Positions 1-9,101 of a stretch of 64,000 nt of DNA are shown here, piece after piece (the first letter of the stretch is position 1; each line of letters starts with the position of its first letter). Made by a program: the position numbers and the translations under genes. Origin of the DNA: Candidatus Krumholzibacteriota bacterium (GTDB taxonomy: Bacteria; Krumholzibacteriota; Krumholzibacteriia; Krumholzibacteriales; Krumholzibacteriaceae); NCBI GenBank assembly GCA_030609325.1, contig JAUWCL010000014.1, positions 1 through 64,000 on the forward strand, in the 5' to 3' direction. The notes beneath the pieces are model-generated. The model was given only the letters and a program-made list of their open reading frames with translations. It did not search any database and had not been told where the DNA came from.

Positions 1-1
1 G

Positions 2-151
2 TGGGACCTGCAGATAGACCACATCGTCCCATTTGCAAGGGGCGGGGATAACTCGCCATCCAACCTGAGGCTGTTATGCGCGAAGCATAACCGCCTGGAG
101 GCTAAAAGAGCTTTCGGGGAAAAACACATGGAACAGTTCTGTGATCCATGA
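2..151 (+). CDS. HNH endonuclease, C-terminal end (gene cut by window start)
   Basis: An open frame enters from the left edge and stops with TGA at 149-151, giving 49 residues. It reads IDHIVPFARGGDNSPSNLRL and then LLCAKHNRLEAKRAF. This is the second half of the HNH (McrA-like) nuclease motif: the DH pair, the conserved N of the SNLRLLC stretch, and the final H/N of CAKHN. Such domains cut DNA with one metal ion and occur in restriction, phage and mobile-element nucleases. Only the C-terminal end is visible, so the wider role cannot be judged. A terminator-like hairpin follows at 168-211. Confidence 0.8.
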   Translation, partial: WDLQIDHIVPFARGGDNSPSNLRLLCAKHNRLEAKRAFGEKHMEQFCDP

Positions 152-167
152 AGCCGTTTGATCCGTG

Positions 168-211
168 AAAAACCCGACTGCCGGATCAAGGATCTCTCCA
201 GGGCCGGGTTT
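168..211 (-). terminator. Probable bidirectional terminator between convergent genes
   Basis: Inverted arms AAACCCG (170-176) and CGGGTTT (205-211) flank a 28-base interior. Read on the minus strand the second arm runs into a TTTTT tract, as expected for the end of the secreted zincin gene (stop at 245). On the plus strand it follows the HNH stop. The stem is short and the loop long, so confidence is moderate. Confidence 0.45.
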
Positions 212-244
212 CCTTTAAATCTATTTACAAAAAAGAGACACGTA

Positions 245-1309
245 CTAACGGACGAGCAGCATCTTTCCAGTACGGAAATCAACTCCGGCCGTCACGCGAT
301 AGAAGTAGATGCCGCTGGCGGCGCGGACTCCATGGTCGTTCATCCCGTCCCATGTCTTCTCGAACGTCTGCTGCGAGATCGTTCCCGACCAGAGATCCCT
401 TACGAGAGAGCCGTCGGCCGCATAGATCCTCACGCTGACATCCCTGCCGATGACCGGCCCGTTGAAATCGGCTCTTATCGTAGTGACGGGATTGAACGGA
501 TTGGGATAGTTGCCGACAGAGGCGATGACTCCGCCGCCGGAATGCACAGGTACCACGGCGTCGCCGGCAAGAGAAGCTATGAAGGTCTCAAGTCCTTCGA
601 CCTCCGTGGGCTGGACCAGGTTGGGGTTTTCTATCATGCCGGGATAAACGGCCAGTTCCCCGCCGAAGAGTATCCTGAAATCCTCTGCGAATATCTCGCT
701 CGGCCTGTTCATGTGGATCGCCCTCTCAGTATAGACAGGATCATCGAGTATGCCCCTCATGCCGAGATATATCGCCCACCCTTCCTCATCACTGTCCGGC
801 AGATACGCCTTCTGGAAGCAGTGTCCGAACTCGTGCGTGACGACGCTCGCGACCGTCGAGGCGGACACCTCCCACACTCCTGGCGAGAGAAATATCCGGC
901 AGCCGGTCGAGGTGCTGCTCATGTAGTAGAGCCTCGGCATCGGGAGGATGTAGACATCAATGTCCATGTCGACCATACGTCCATCGACGTCGATCTCCCG
1001 CAGAGCGTCGAGGACGACCTCCTCTCTCATCGGGAAGAACTCGCCAGCGCCCTTGTTCACTATAACCGGGCTCGTGATATCCTCGATCAAGTAGTAGCAC
1101 CCTCCGCCTTCGGGATAAAACACGAGGTTTCCGCTGGCGTCACGCTGCGTCATCTCCGAAAGTATGCCTTCGGGTGTATATACGGTGACCGTCGAGCCGT
1201 TACTCAGGGTATAGAGGTGGGTAAAATCCTCCGCACACAGGGTAGCCGGTGCGGTGAACAAGGGGGCGGCAAGAGCCAGCAGAATGTAGATAACCACTCT
1301 ATTTTTCAA
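245..1309 (-). CDS. Secreted zincin-like metallopeptidase with FlgD-like C-terminal tail
   Basis: The protein has about 354 residues from a TTG start at 1309. AGGGAG sits 7 bases upstream and the product opens MKNRVVIYILLALAAP, a typical signal peptide ending near ATLCA. An in-frame GTG at 1354 would add 15 hydrophilic residues and has a weaker ribosome site. HEFGH lies at residues 159-163 and an EEGW about 10 residues later may supply the third metal ligand. The C-terminal 90 residues carry GNYPNPFNPVTTI and end SGIYFYRVTAG...MLLVR, the FlgD-Ig-like module common at the end of exported proteins in FCB-group phyla and often tied to type IX-like sorting. Substrate unknown. Family beyond zincin not assigned. 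Confidence 0.75.
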   Translation of the reverse strand: MKNRVVIYILLALAAPLFTAPATLCAEDFTHLYTLSNGSTVTVYTPEGILSEMTQRDASGNLVFYPEGGGCYYLIEDITSPVIVNKGAGEFFPMREEVVLDALREIDVDGRMVDMDIDVYILPMPRLYYMSSTSTGCRIFLSPGVWEVSASTVASVVTHEFGHCFQKAYLPDSDEEGWAIYLGMRGILDDPVYTERAIHMNRPSEIFAEDFRILFGGELAVYPGMIENPNLVQPTEVEGLETFIASLAGDAVVPVHSGGGVIASVGNYPNPFNPVTTIRADFNGPVIGRDVSVRIYAADGSLVRDLWSGTISQQTFEKTWDGMNDHGVRAASGIYFYRVTAGVDFRTGKMLLVR

Positions 1310-1721
1310 CAGGTTCTCCCTGTCACAATACAGCCCTGCGCACAAGGACCGCACTTATCCGCTCATATGGGAATTGCAACGGTTGTTCCCCGCATCGGAT
1401 CCGACCGGACCAGCACCGTTCCCGCAGACATGAAAAGGCCTGGAATCCCGGGCGGCCGGCCGGCATGACATCGGATTATATGTTGTTAAATAATAAGTTA
1501 CAGGATTGGAGAAGAGTCGCTCGCACGCTGGACGGAAGTCGGGAAAATCTCGATCAGGGACACTCCAGCAGCCTTCCCACTCCCCGTGCTGCCCTGGAAA
1601 TGGGGATTTTTCCCTACGATTCTAAAGGGTTTATACAGGTATTCAACCACTAACGCATTTGTTTATAACGGATTCACGCTCGAGAAGATATACTGGGAAA
1701 ATATCCTCAGACGTGCGGGTA
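1310..1721. other. Noncoding stretch upstream of the zincin gene
   Basis: About 410 bases between the zincin start and the stop of the barrel gene. I see no convincing gene. A perfect minus-strand TATAAT lies at 1475-1480 in an AT-rich patch, but the hexamer 17 bases before it matches the -35 consensus at only three of six bases, so it is a weak promoter candidate for the zincin gene. No strong terminator hairpin was found. Confidence 0.4.
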
Positions 1722-3107
1722 TCAGAACCTGTTATGCGTGGCGAAGTAGTAGGAAGGCGCTCCCTGCTCGCTGAAGGCCACCTCGAGCCTTACCAGATTC
1801 TGGATCGGTGATATGATCTCGAGACCAAAACCGGCCGTAGAATGGAACCGCGAACGCGGCGCCATATCGAACGAGTTCATGAGGGCGCCGTTGTCGACGA
1901 AGGCGATAGTATTGAGAGCGAGGTCGAACTTGCCGATCAGCGGGATATCCCAGACATTGGGGCCGTAGACGTTTCTCCTCCACTGGACCGTGGTGAGCAA
2001 CCTCGCAGTACCTCTCGCGTCGCTAGCGGGATATCCCCTCAGGTCGTTCCTGCCACCTATCCCCATCTTGTAAAACCACGGCACCGCTCCGTCCCGGTTG
2101 TCGCCGGTGAAGGCGAGGATGATCGTGCCCACGCCTTGTACGGGAACATAGAAAGAGCTCGACAGGGACATGAACGAGTACTGCTGTTTCAGTCCGTCGA
2201 TGCTCGTGTACCTGCGCACCGACGCACGGGCGAACATGCCGCTGAACGGCGAGATGAGGTTGTCCCTGCTGTCGTAGGTCAGCGCCAGCCCCGTCACGAG
2301 ATAGAACTGGTTGAAATAGTCGCCGTTCTGGTTCGGGGGGCCGTCGACACACAGCCTCGAATGCCTGTTCTCGATCATGACGTCGGGCATGATCCAGACC
2401 TGGCGCAGGAGGCTTCGGGTCAGCGGGAATCCCATCATCACCCCGCCGCCGTGCCTTTCCTTGATGAAGTCGGCCTTTTCAGGAACAGTGAGCCTCTTAT
2501 GGGAAAATCCGTGGAAACTCAGCCTCATCCGGTACCTGCCGACCCACGGCATGCTCCACGAGATACTTCCGCCGTGCTCGTGCTCCCTCCTCCTCTCAAA
2601 TCCGGCAAACAGCTCCTGCCCCGTCCCCTGGAAGTTCCTTATCTTCCAGCGTACGCCATAGCTTATACCCTTTACGAGATCGTAGTTGACCGAGGGAAGT
2701 GGATATTTCATGAAAAGGCCGGGGCGCTCCGACACCCTGACGATTACGTTGCAGTGTCCCGGCGACGTCTCGTCGATCGTGATATCGACCTCGGAGAAGA
2801 ATCCGAGTCCGCGCAGGTAGGAGTGGTCCCTGTAGAGGATATCCTCGTCGAGCTGCTCGCCTTCCTTCGTGGCCATCTCGCGGATGATCGTCCAGCGCTT
2901 CGTATGCGTGTTTCCCTTGACGATGATCTCGTCGACGACGCTGTCTCTGAAGGGACTGACCTCGGCCTCGAGTGCCTCGCGGGAGGCATCGACCGCTAAC
3001 ATCTTCGTGGCGAACGCGCCTCCGCCCGCAACGGCCTCTCCGCCGTAGAATAACGCGGCGACTATGATCAGCGCCGACAGCAGATATACTTTAGGGAATA
3101 TACGCAA
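1722..3107 (-). CDS. BamA/TamA-like outer-membrane surface antigen
   Basis: 461 residues. A signal peptide (residues 1-28) is followed by one clear POTRA-like unit around residues 58-130, built on DEIIVKGNTHTKR and LRGLGFFSEVDI. The rest forms the 16-strand Omp85 barrel, with the FxGDNRDG and GGRNDLRGYP segments typical of Bac_surface_Ag (D15) domains. The chain ends in F, the usual barrel-terminal aromatic. It is short for BamA, which normally has five POTRA units, so it may be a specialised TamA-like or FhaC-like member that inserts or moves a particular substrate. It lies downstream of the ECF sigma operon but has its own promoter candidate at 3168-3196. Confidence 0.85.
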   Translation of the reverse strand: MRIFPKVYLLSALIIVAALFYGGEAVAGGGAFATKMLAVDASREALEAEVSPFRDSVVDEIIVKGNTHTKRWTIIREMATKEGEQLDEDILYRDHSYLRGLGFFSEVDITIDETSPGHCNVIVRVSERPGLFMKYPLPSVNYDLVKGISYGVRWKIRNFQGTGQELFAGFERRREHEHGGSISWSMPWVGRYRMRLSFHGFSHKRLTVPEKADFIKERHGGGVMMGFPLTRSLLRQVWIMPDVMIENRHSRLCVDGPPNQNGDYFNQFYLVTGLALTYDSRDNLISPFSGMFARASVRRYTSIDGLKQQYSFMSLSSSFYVPVQGVGTIILAFTGDNRDGAVPWFYKMGIGGRNDLRGYPASDARGTARLLTTVQWRRNVYGPNVWDIPLIGKFDLALNTIAFVDNGALMNSFDMAPRSRFHSTAGFGLEIISPIQNLVRLEVAFSEQGAPSYYFATHNRF

Positions 3108-3167
3108 TAAGATCTGGGTGCTCCAGACTCCCGAATATACGGGGGATTACGGACAAGGTCTCTGACT

Positions 3168-3196
3168 ATAATAACAATTCTCGGGAAAATAGTAAA
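3168..3196 (-). promoter_or_regulatory. Sigma70-type promoter for the BamA-like gene
   Basis: Minus-strand TTTACT (3191-3196) and TATTAT (3168-3173) are separated by 17 bases. The -35 box lies in the loop of the inverted repeat at 3179-3210. The start codon is about 60 bases downstream. Confidence 0.5.
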
Positions 3197-3210
3197 GCGC
3201 TATCCCGAGA
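3179..3210 (-). terminator. Hairpin directly after the bactofilin-like gene
   Basis: Perfect 8-base arms TCTCGGGA and TCCCGAGA (3203-3210 and 3179-3186) enclose 16 bases and begin immediately after the stop codon of the upstream gene. The following minus-strand bases are T-rich but interrupted (ATTGTTATT), so it is an imperfect intrinsic terminator. Its loop holds the -35 box of the next gene, so it could also influence initiation. Confidence 0.5.
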
Positions 3211-4578
3211 TCACTCCTCTACCGGACCGGGCCATTCGGGCTCTTCAGGCTCCACCGGGACCGCTGAGGCATCGGGCAACCCGGGCACCTCTGGCCTTTG
3301 CTCGAGCGGCAGGACCCCGGCCTTGGAGATGATAAGGGCCCCGGATCCGAGAGTCACCGCAAGGAAGCCGAGGAACACGGCGATCGTCTTCAGCAGGAGC
3401 TGGATCGGCATCAGGAACGGTACGACCCACATCATGGCAGCCATGAAGCCCGGCAGGGTTATCAGGAACAGTCCCATGAAACCACAGAGGAACGGAGACG
3501 CGCCGTTCGGCCCGAACTTCTTGCAGAGGAACCTGCCCAGCGCCAGTGCGCTGACGAAGTATCCGAGCAGCAGGAGCGCACCATATGAGAGCACCAGCAG
3601 CAGGGCCACCGGTATTCCGATGATTGTTATAGCGAGAATCAGACTGAGGATGGCTACGACCCCCAGACCGACCCACACGAGGATCCCTACGCCGAGCGAT
3701 TTGAAGAACGATCCGAACACATGGTCGGAGGACATCTTTATGCGGTCGGGCAGGAAGTAGATTATAAGCAGGAGTAGAAGGGTGAAGATGACGAACTTCA
3801 TCACCTTGACGATCACGTCCCACATATTGCCGGCACCGTACGAGAGAAACGGCAGATGGATGTTCGGCATGCCGGCAGCCACGGTGACTGTCTCGCCCCT
3901 CACCCGGGGATTGTTGTACTCGCTCAGCTCGCCCATCACGGTGACCACGTCGCCGTTGATGACGGCCGTGCCGTGGAGTTTGGTGTCGCCGAAAACGTTG
4001 ACAACGTTGCCGCGGACCTTACCCTCTATGATGATGTCGCCGGCGATCGAGACGACGTCACCCTGAACGAGCTCATACCTGCCGATATGGATATCCTCGC
4101 CGAATCGTACGACGTCGCGCCCTCTGATCTTCACATAGGCCCTGTCGTCGTCCTCGAAGAGCATCGCGGCGACAGATTCGGGCAGGTCCTGGAGCAGCTC
4201 GAGGTCGTCCTCGAGATCTTCGAGGGCACGGCCTATCTCCTGGGGATCGAACTCGAGGATGACACTTTCCTCTCCGTCCCTGGCCCCGATTTTTATACCC
4301 TCATCGGATATCGATATCTTGATCGACTGCTTCTTCTCTCTCGGCTTCCTCGTGGAAACAGCCTCGGTTTCCCGTTCGGCCGCCGCCGCAGGAGCGGGCT
4401 TCGCCGGCTTGCTCGTCTTCGTCGTGTCGATCGATTCCTTTTCCTGCGCCGCGCTCATTACCTTTAAAGGCATGTGGAGCTTTCCGGTCCTGTTGCCGGT
4501 CAGGCCCGACGTGACCAGGAGAAACGAGCAGATGAATACAGCTGCCTTCGCGACTATCGCGCTAAATAATGCTGACAT
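3211..4578 (-). CDS. Bactofilin-like (polymer-forming) domain membrane protein
   Basis: 455 residues. A signal or anchor helix (about 5-28) is followed by a long charged Pro/Lys/Glu linker and an acidic helical part. A short beta-helix resembling bactofilin repeats comes next (VSIAGDIIIEGKVRGNVVNV and following, about 165-240). The C-terminal half has five or six membrane helices (about 260-430). The pattern matches membrane-attached polymer-forming proteins that often sit beside ECF sigma and anti-sigma genes. Its start overlaps the end of the anti-sigma gene by 17 bases, so the two are co-translated. A role in scaffolding or sensing at the envelope is inference. Confidence 0.7.
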   Translation of the reverse strand: MSALFSAIVAKAAVFICSFLLVTSGLTGNRTGKLHMPLKVMSAAQEKESIDTTKTSKPAKPAPAAAAERETEAVSTRKPREKKQSIKISISDEGIKIGARDGEESVILEFDPQEIGRALEDLEDDLELLQDLPESVAAMLFEDDDRAYVKIRGRDVVRFGEDIHIGRYELVQGDVVSIAGDIIIEGKVRGNVVNVFGDTKLHGTAVINGDVVTVMGELSEYNNPRVRGETVTVAAGMPNIHLPFLSYGAGNMWDVIVKVMKFVIFTLLLLLIIYFLPDRIKMSSDHVFGSFFKSLGVGILVWVGLGVVAILSLILAITIIGIPVALLLVLSYGALLLLGYFVSALALGRFLCKKFGPNGASPFLCGFMGLFLITLPGFMAAMMWVVPFLMPIQLLLKTIAVFLGFLAVTLGSGALIISKAGVLPLEQRPEVPGLPDASAVPVEPEEPEWPGPVEE

Positions 4579-5209
4579 GGGTCTCTCCCTTTCTCCAGAC
4601 GATACGCGTCGCCCTCACTACCAGGACCACAATCACGACTGCCGACAGCCCCGATATCACGAGATGGGACAGCTGGATACCGGACACCTGTCTCTCGAAG
4701 GTTTCGAGAAGTATCCTGCCCGCAAGCCTGTAATTCGTCGATGTCGCGAGATATTTTCCTATGACCGACGGATCCTCGATGACCCGTTTTACTATATACA
4801 GCCCCGAGCCGGCGTACGTCACAGCCCTGCCGGCCGCAGCGGCGATCATCCCTATCATGGGCGTATAGACCGCTACGAACAGCCCGAACACCGCCGCTAT
4901 ACCCACCGCGACCCTGGCGGGGAACGGTATCCTGTCCCATCCACTCCTGACCGCCGCGCCGGCGCGTTTGGCGGCGCCTTTCCTGTACCGGGCCACGTTG
5001 ACCCTGGCCATGACTCCGGAGTCGAATCCGGGAGAGGGCTCGGCGAGGGGTATCCCGTCGAGCGCCCCGAAGACGGCTGCGAACTGCGCGTCGAGCTCCC
5101 GGCAGGAAGGGCAGGATGCGAGGTGACTCTCGTACTTCGCCCTCTCGGCGGCGCCGAACTCGCCGTCATGGTATTTCTGGATCAGCATCTCGAAATGCCG
5201 GCAGTTCAT
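4562..5209 (-). CDS. Zinc-finger anti-sigma factor
   Basis: 215 residues. The N-terminus carries the anti-sigma ZAS (zf-HC2) signature with H29, C33 and C36 in ESHLASCPSCREL, plus an early C3. Hydrophobic segments lie near residues 100-135 and 175-200, so the zinc domain should be cytoplasmic and the protein membrane-bound. It is encoded four bases after the DUF4097 gene, in the same operon as the ECF sigma factor. The simplest reading is that it holds that sigma factor inactive until an envelope signal releases it. The intervening DUF4097 gene between sigma and anti-sigma is slightly unusual. Confidence 0.85.
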   Translation of the reverse strand: MNCRHFEMLIQKYHDGEFGAAERAKYESHLASCPSCRELDAQFAAVFGALDGIPLAEPSPGFDSGVMARVNVARYRKGAAKRAGAAVRSGWDRIPFPARVAVGIAAVFGLFVAVYTPMIGMIAAAAGRAVTYAGSGLYIVKRVIEDPSVIGKYLATSTNYRLAGRILLETFERQVSGIQLSHLVISGLSAVVIVVLVVRATRIVWRKGETHVSII

Positions 5210-5213
5210 GATC

Positions 5214-6317
5214 CTACTCCTCGGGCTCCTCTATGGTGATGTTGCCGCTGGCCGTCTCCAGGAAGACTTTCGCGCGACCGTCCCTCACTATACCCGCTAT
5301 TCTGTTCCTGTCCACCTTGGTCACGGTGATCGGCAGGCGGGCGGAGATCTCGCCGGAAGTCGTCGCGGCCTTCAGTATGTATCCGTCCTCCATTATCTGG
5401 AGGAAGCGCAGAACGATGTTCCCGCTCGAAGCAGTTATGCTGTAGTCGGACAGGTTTTCCGGCGTCACCCGGAAGTTCAAATCACCGCTCGCCGTGGACG
5501 CTTCGACCGCGCCCCGCACGTCTACGAACCTCGCCGATCCACTTATCCCCTCGTATCTGACAGCGCCGACTCCGTCGACGACCGAATCCCCGGTGTATGT
5601 GTTCAGATCAAGCGATCCTCCGATGGAGGTGAGTTCCACGTCGCCTGTAGCCACGCTGATCTCGGCATCGCCCCCGACGTTCCTCACGACAATATCACCG
5701 GACGCGCTGCTCAGTTTCACAGTGCCCCCGACCTCGTCGACCTCGATGTCGCCGCTGGCGACGGCAGCAGTCAGGTCGCCGCCGATATCCCTGATTACGA
5801 GGTCCCCGCTGGCGGAGGATGCCTCCACATCGGCCAGGACGCGGTCTATCTCCACATCGCCGCTCGCCGACGCCGTCTCAATCGACAGCCCGGCGGGAAC
5901 GGTCAGTGTCAACGAAATGCTCATCGACTGGCCCCGCTCGATGAAGAACGAGAATATGCTCTTCCTGACCTTGCCCTTCTTGGGATATCTCGTTTCTATC
6001 TTGATCATGTCTTCAGGCCTGGTGACTACGACGCCCATGCTCTCGGCGATCTTCCTCGCTGTCTCTTCGTCGTCGGCCCTGATGATCTTGACGATCTTCA
6101 GTTCGATTGTTTCCCTTCCCTCTTCGCCCGTGACAGAGATGTCACCGCTGAGGCTCTCGATGACGAGCCGCCTTGCGTCCTCCACGGAGATCGATTTGGA
6201 TACGGTCTCCTCATGCCTGTAGTTAGCGCCCTCGACCGCAGCCGCCGCGAAAAGGATCGCGGTAATCACGGCTGCGCGCATGGTCACTGCCGTTTTTCCT
6301 GCCGATGTACGCTTCAT
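5214..6317 (-). CDS. DUF4097-family beta-strand repeat protein
   Basis: 367 residues. After a signal peptide (about 1-30) the chain is a run of short alternating strands of the type VEASSASGDLVIRDIGGDL, repeated more than ten times with SGD/SGN at each turn. That is the DUF4097 (adhesin-like) right-handed beta-helix pattern. Members are widespread beside ECF sigma/anti-sigma pairs, but no enzymatic role is known. The start codon overlaps the sigma-factor stop (ATGA), so translation is coupled. Export to the periplasm or outer surface is inferred from the signal peptide. It may be the sensed or regulated envelope component of this operon. Confidence 0.85.
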   Translation of the reverse strand: MKRTSAGKTAVTMRAAVITAILFAAAAVEGANYRHEETVSKSISVEDARRLVIESLSGDISVTGEEGRETIELKIVKIIRADDEETARKIAESMGVVVTRPEDMIKIETRYPKKGKVRKSIFSFFIERGQSMSISLTLTVPAGLSIETASASGDVEIDRVLADVEASSASGDLVIRDIGGDLTAAVASGDIEVDEVGGTVKLSSASGDIVVRNVGGDAEISVATGDVELTSIGGSLDLNTYTGDSVVDGVGAVRYEGISGSARFVDVRGAVEASTASGDLNFRVTPENLSDYSITASSGNIVLRFLQIMEDGYILKAATTSGEISARLPITVTKVDRNRIAGIVRDGRAKVFLETASGNITIEEPEE

Positions 6318-6919
6318 GACAAATCAACTCCTGTAGTGCCGGTCTCGCCCAGCATTCCCCTGCCCTTGAAAAATCCCTTTATGAGGTTCCTCGCTCTGTG
6401 TATCCGTGCCTTGACCGTGCCTAGAGGGATCCCGAGGTTGTCCGAGATCTCCTCGTACGAGAGCTGCTCCTGGTGCCGAAGGATCACTATGATCCTATAA
6501 TGTTCCGGCAGGGCGCTCACGGCTTCTTCCAGCACTGCCATCATCTCCCTTGTCTGAAGCTCTCTTTCCGGATCGCCGGTATCGGACGCGATCTGACGGG
6601 GCATGTCGCCCTCATCGCCGGATACAGGCTCGTCCAGAGAGACGATGCCTTTTCTGCGCTTGCGGATAAAATCGATGCACAGGTTCGAAGTGATCCTGTA
6701 AAGCCAGCTCGAAAAAGGGTACGAAGGATTGTACCTGTCGAGCACATTGAACGTCCGGACAAAGACCTCCTGGGCAAGGTCCTCCGCATCGGTGTCGTTC
6801 CTGACCATCCGCAGGCAGATGCTGTAGACCGGTCTCCTGTATTTTGTGAGAAGTTCTTCAAAAGCCTTCTCATCTCCTTTCAGGCATCTCTTGACCAGTT
6901 GTGCGTCTTCCCGACTCAC
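6314..6919 (-). CDS. ECF-type RNA polymerase sigma factor (RpoE-like)
   Basis: 201 residues, usual for sigma-E-like ECF factors. Region 2 is clear (about residues 22-95: YRRPVYSICLRMVRNDTDAE, DLAQEVFVRTF and SSWLYRITSNLCIDFIRKRR). Region 4 (about 130-185) contains LPEHYRIIVILR, the helix-turn-helix LSYEEISDNLGIPLGTVKAR and then IHRARNLIK. Region 3 is absent, as expected. It heads a four-gene operon with a DUF4097 protein, a ZAS anti-sigma and a bactofilin-like membrane protein. It should direct a small envelope-related regulon and possibly its own promoter (see 6932-6961). Confidence 0.95.
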   Translation of the reverse strand: MSREDAQLVKRCLKGDEKAFEELLTKYRRPVYSICLRMVRNDTDAEDLAQEVFVRTFNVLDRYNPSYPFSSWLYRITSNLCIDFIRKRRKGIVSLDEPVSGDEGDMPRQIASDTGDPERELQTREMMAVLEEAVSALPEHYRIIVILRHQEQLSYEEISDNLGIPLGTVKARIHRARNLIKGFFKGRGMLGETGTTGVDLS

Positions 6920-6931
6920 TGTCTACACCTT

Positions 6932-6961
6932 GACTACGGAAACGGTTAAAGAATGTTTCCC
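6932..6961 (-). promoter_or_regulatory. Candidate ECF-type autoregulated promoter
   Basis: On the minus strand GGGAAAC (6955-6961) and CGTAGTC (6932-6938) are 16 bases apart, just upstream of the sigma gene. This resembles the GGAAC-N16-CGTC layout recognised by many RpoE-like ECF factors. No experimental consensus for this factor is known, so the call is tentative. Confidence 0.3.
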
Positions 6962-7119
6962 CCGGCGTTAAATCATTTTAGTAACTATTCCTGCCTTCTC
7001 CGACCGGGTGGCGCGAAGGATAACAGTAACCCCGGCGGTGGTAAAAGCCAATTCTTGTAACGTGTCTCCTTTGAAAAGGTTCCGGGCTCCGGCGCATGCT
7101 GATGCGGGGAGAATTTTTC

Positions 7120-7149
7120 TTGACACCCCACCTCCACCAGGAATAGAAT
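7120..7149 (+). promoter_or_regulatory. Sigma70-type promoter for eno
   Basis: TTGACA (7120-7125) and TAGAAT (7144-7149) lie 18 bases apart, ahead of the enolase gene. A perfect -35 box and a 5/6 -10 box place the start of transcription near 7156, leaving a leader of roughly 60 bases. The rest of 6962-7119 shows no gene. Confidence 0.75.
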
Positions 7150-7175
7150 CCGGCTTGTCCGGGCATGCGCCTTAA

Positions 7176-8501
<1,326 letters not shown>

Positions 8502-8510
8502 AAAGATATC

Positions 8511-8867
8511 ATGAAGAGTCTCTGGGGACAGGGAGAAAAATATCTCAGGATACGCCGGAGGTCGATAGACGTCAGCCCAGGCGTGGCGAGGATGTTGGTA
8601 ATCGGTCTGATAGTGCTGGTCACCGCAATATTCATCGCCGGGGACGTGGGGCTGTGGACCCTGTGGCGCGCGCAGAAAACGCTCGACGTCATAGAGAGCC
8701 ACAACAGGGAACTGGAGAACGACATCTCCTACCTTCGGCGGAACATCGGCGAACTCAATGACGACCCGTTCGCAATAGAAAAGGTCGCCAGGGAAAAATA
8801 CGGATACATGAGGCCCGGTGAGAGAGTATATCGGATAATCACCCTTTCCCCGGTCAATAAAAACTGA
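8511..8867 (+). CDS. FtsB/DivIC-like septum formation initiator
   Basis: 118 residues. It has a short basic cytoplasmic N-terminus, one membrane helix (about 28-48, RMLVIGLIVLVTAIFIAGDV) and then a coiled coil (about 52-85) ending in the family motif DPFAIEKVAREKYGYMRPGE. FtsB/DivIC proteins link FtsL to FtsQ and help activate septal peptidoglycan synthesis. The position directly after eno supports the call, since eno-ftsB is a common gene order. It probably shares the eno promoter. Confidence 0.88.
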   Translation: MKSLWGQGEKYLRIRRRSIDVSPGVARMLVIGLIVLVTAIFIAGDVGLWTLWRAQKTLDVIESHNRELENDISYLRRNIGELNDDPFAIEKVAREKYGYMRPGERVYRIITLSPVNKN

Positions 8868-8886
8868 CGCAGGGTGCCGACCACGC

Positions 8887-8915
8887 TTGACAAGCGGGAC
8901 GCAAACCCATAATAT
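8887..8915 (+). promoter_or_regulatory. Strong promoter for the initiator tRNA
   Basis: A perfect TTGACA (8887-8892) is followed after 17 bases by TAATAT (8910-8915). The predicted start, about 8922, lies a few bases before the tRNA 5' end at 8930. Confidence 0.8.
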
Positions 8916-8929
8916 TCGGCTGGAAATGA

Positions 8930-9006
<77 letters not shown>

Positions 9007-9012
9007 ACTTGA

Positions 9013-9059
9013 AAGACGATTTCCCGGTGTCCAGGCTGCATGGAGCCGGGAATCGTCTT
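9013..9059 (+). terminator. Hairpin terminator after tRNA-fMet
   Basis: Arms AAGACGATT..CCCGG (9013-9027) and CCGGGAATCGTCTT (9046-9059) pair over 14 bases with one bulged T, around an 18-base loop. The T tract after it is poor (TATATGG), but position and stem strength support termination of the tRNA transcript and perhaps of the convergent operon. Confidence 0.55.
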
Positions 9060-9101
9060 ATATGGATTGACATTGGGGTTCCTTCTCATGGGAGAGACAG
9101 G

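Noticed and set aside
1465-1774. Two overlapping 62-codon plus-strand frames
   Set aside because: No ribosome site, no plausible domain, and the second runs into the end of the BamA-like gene.
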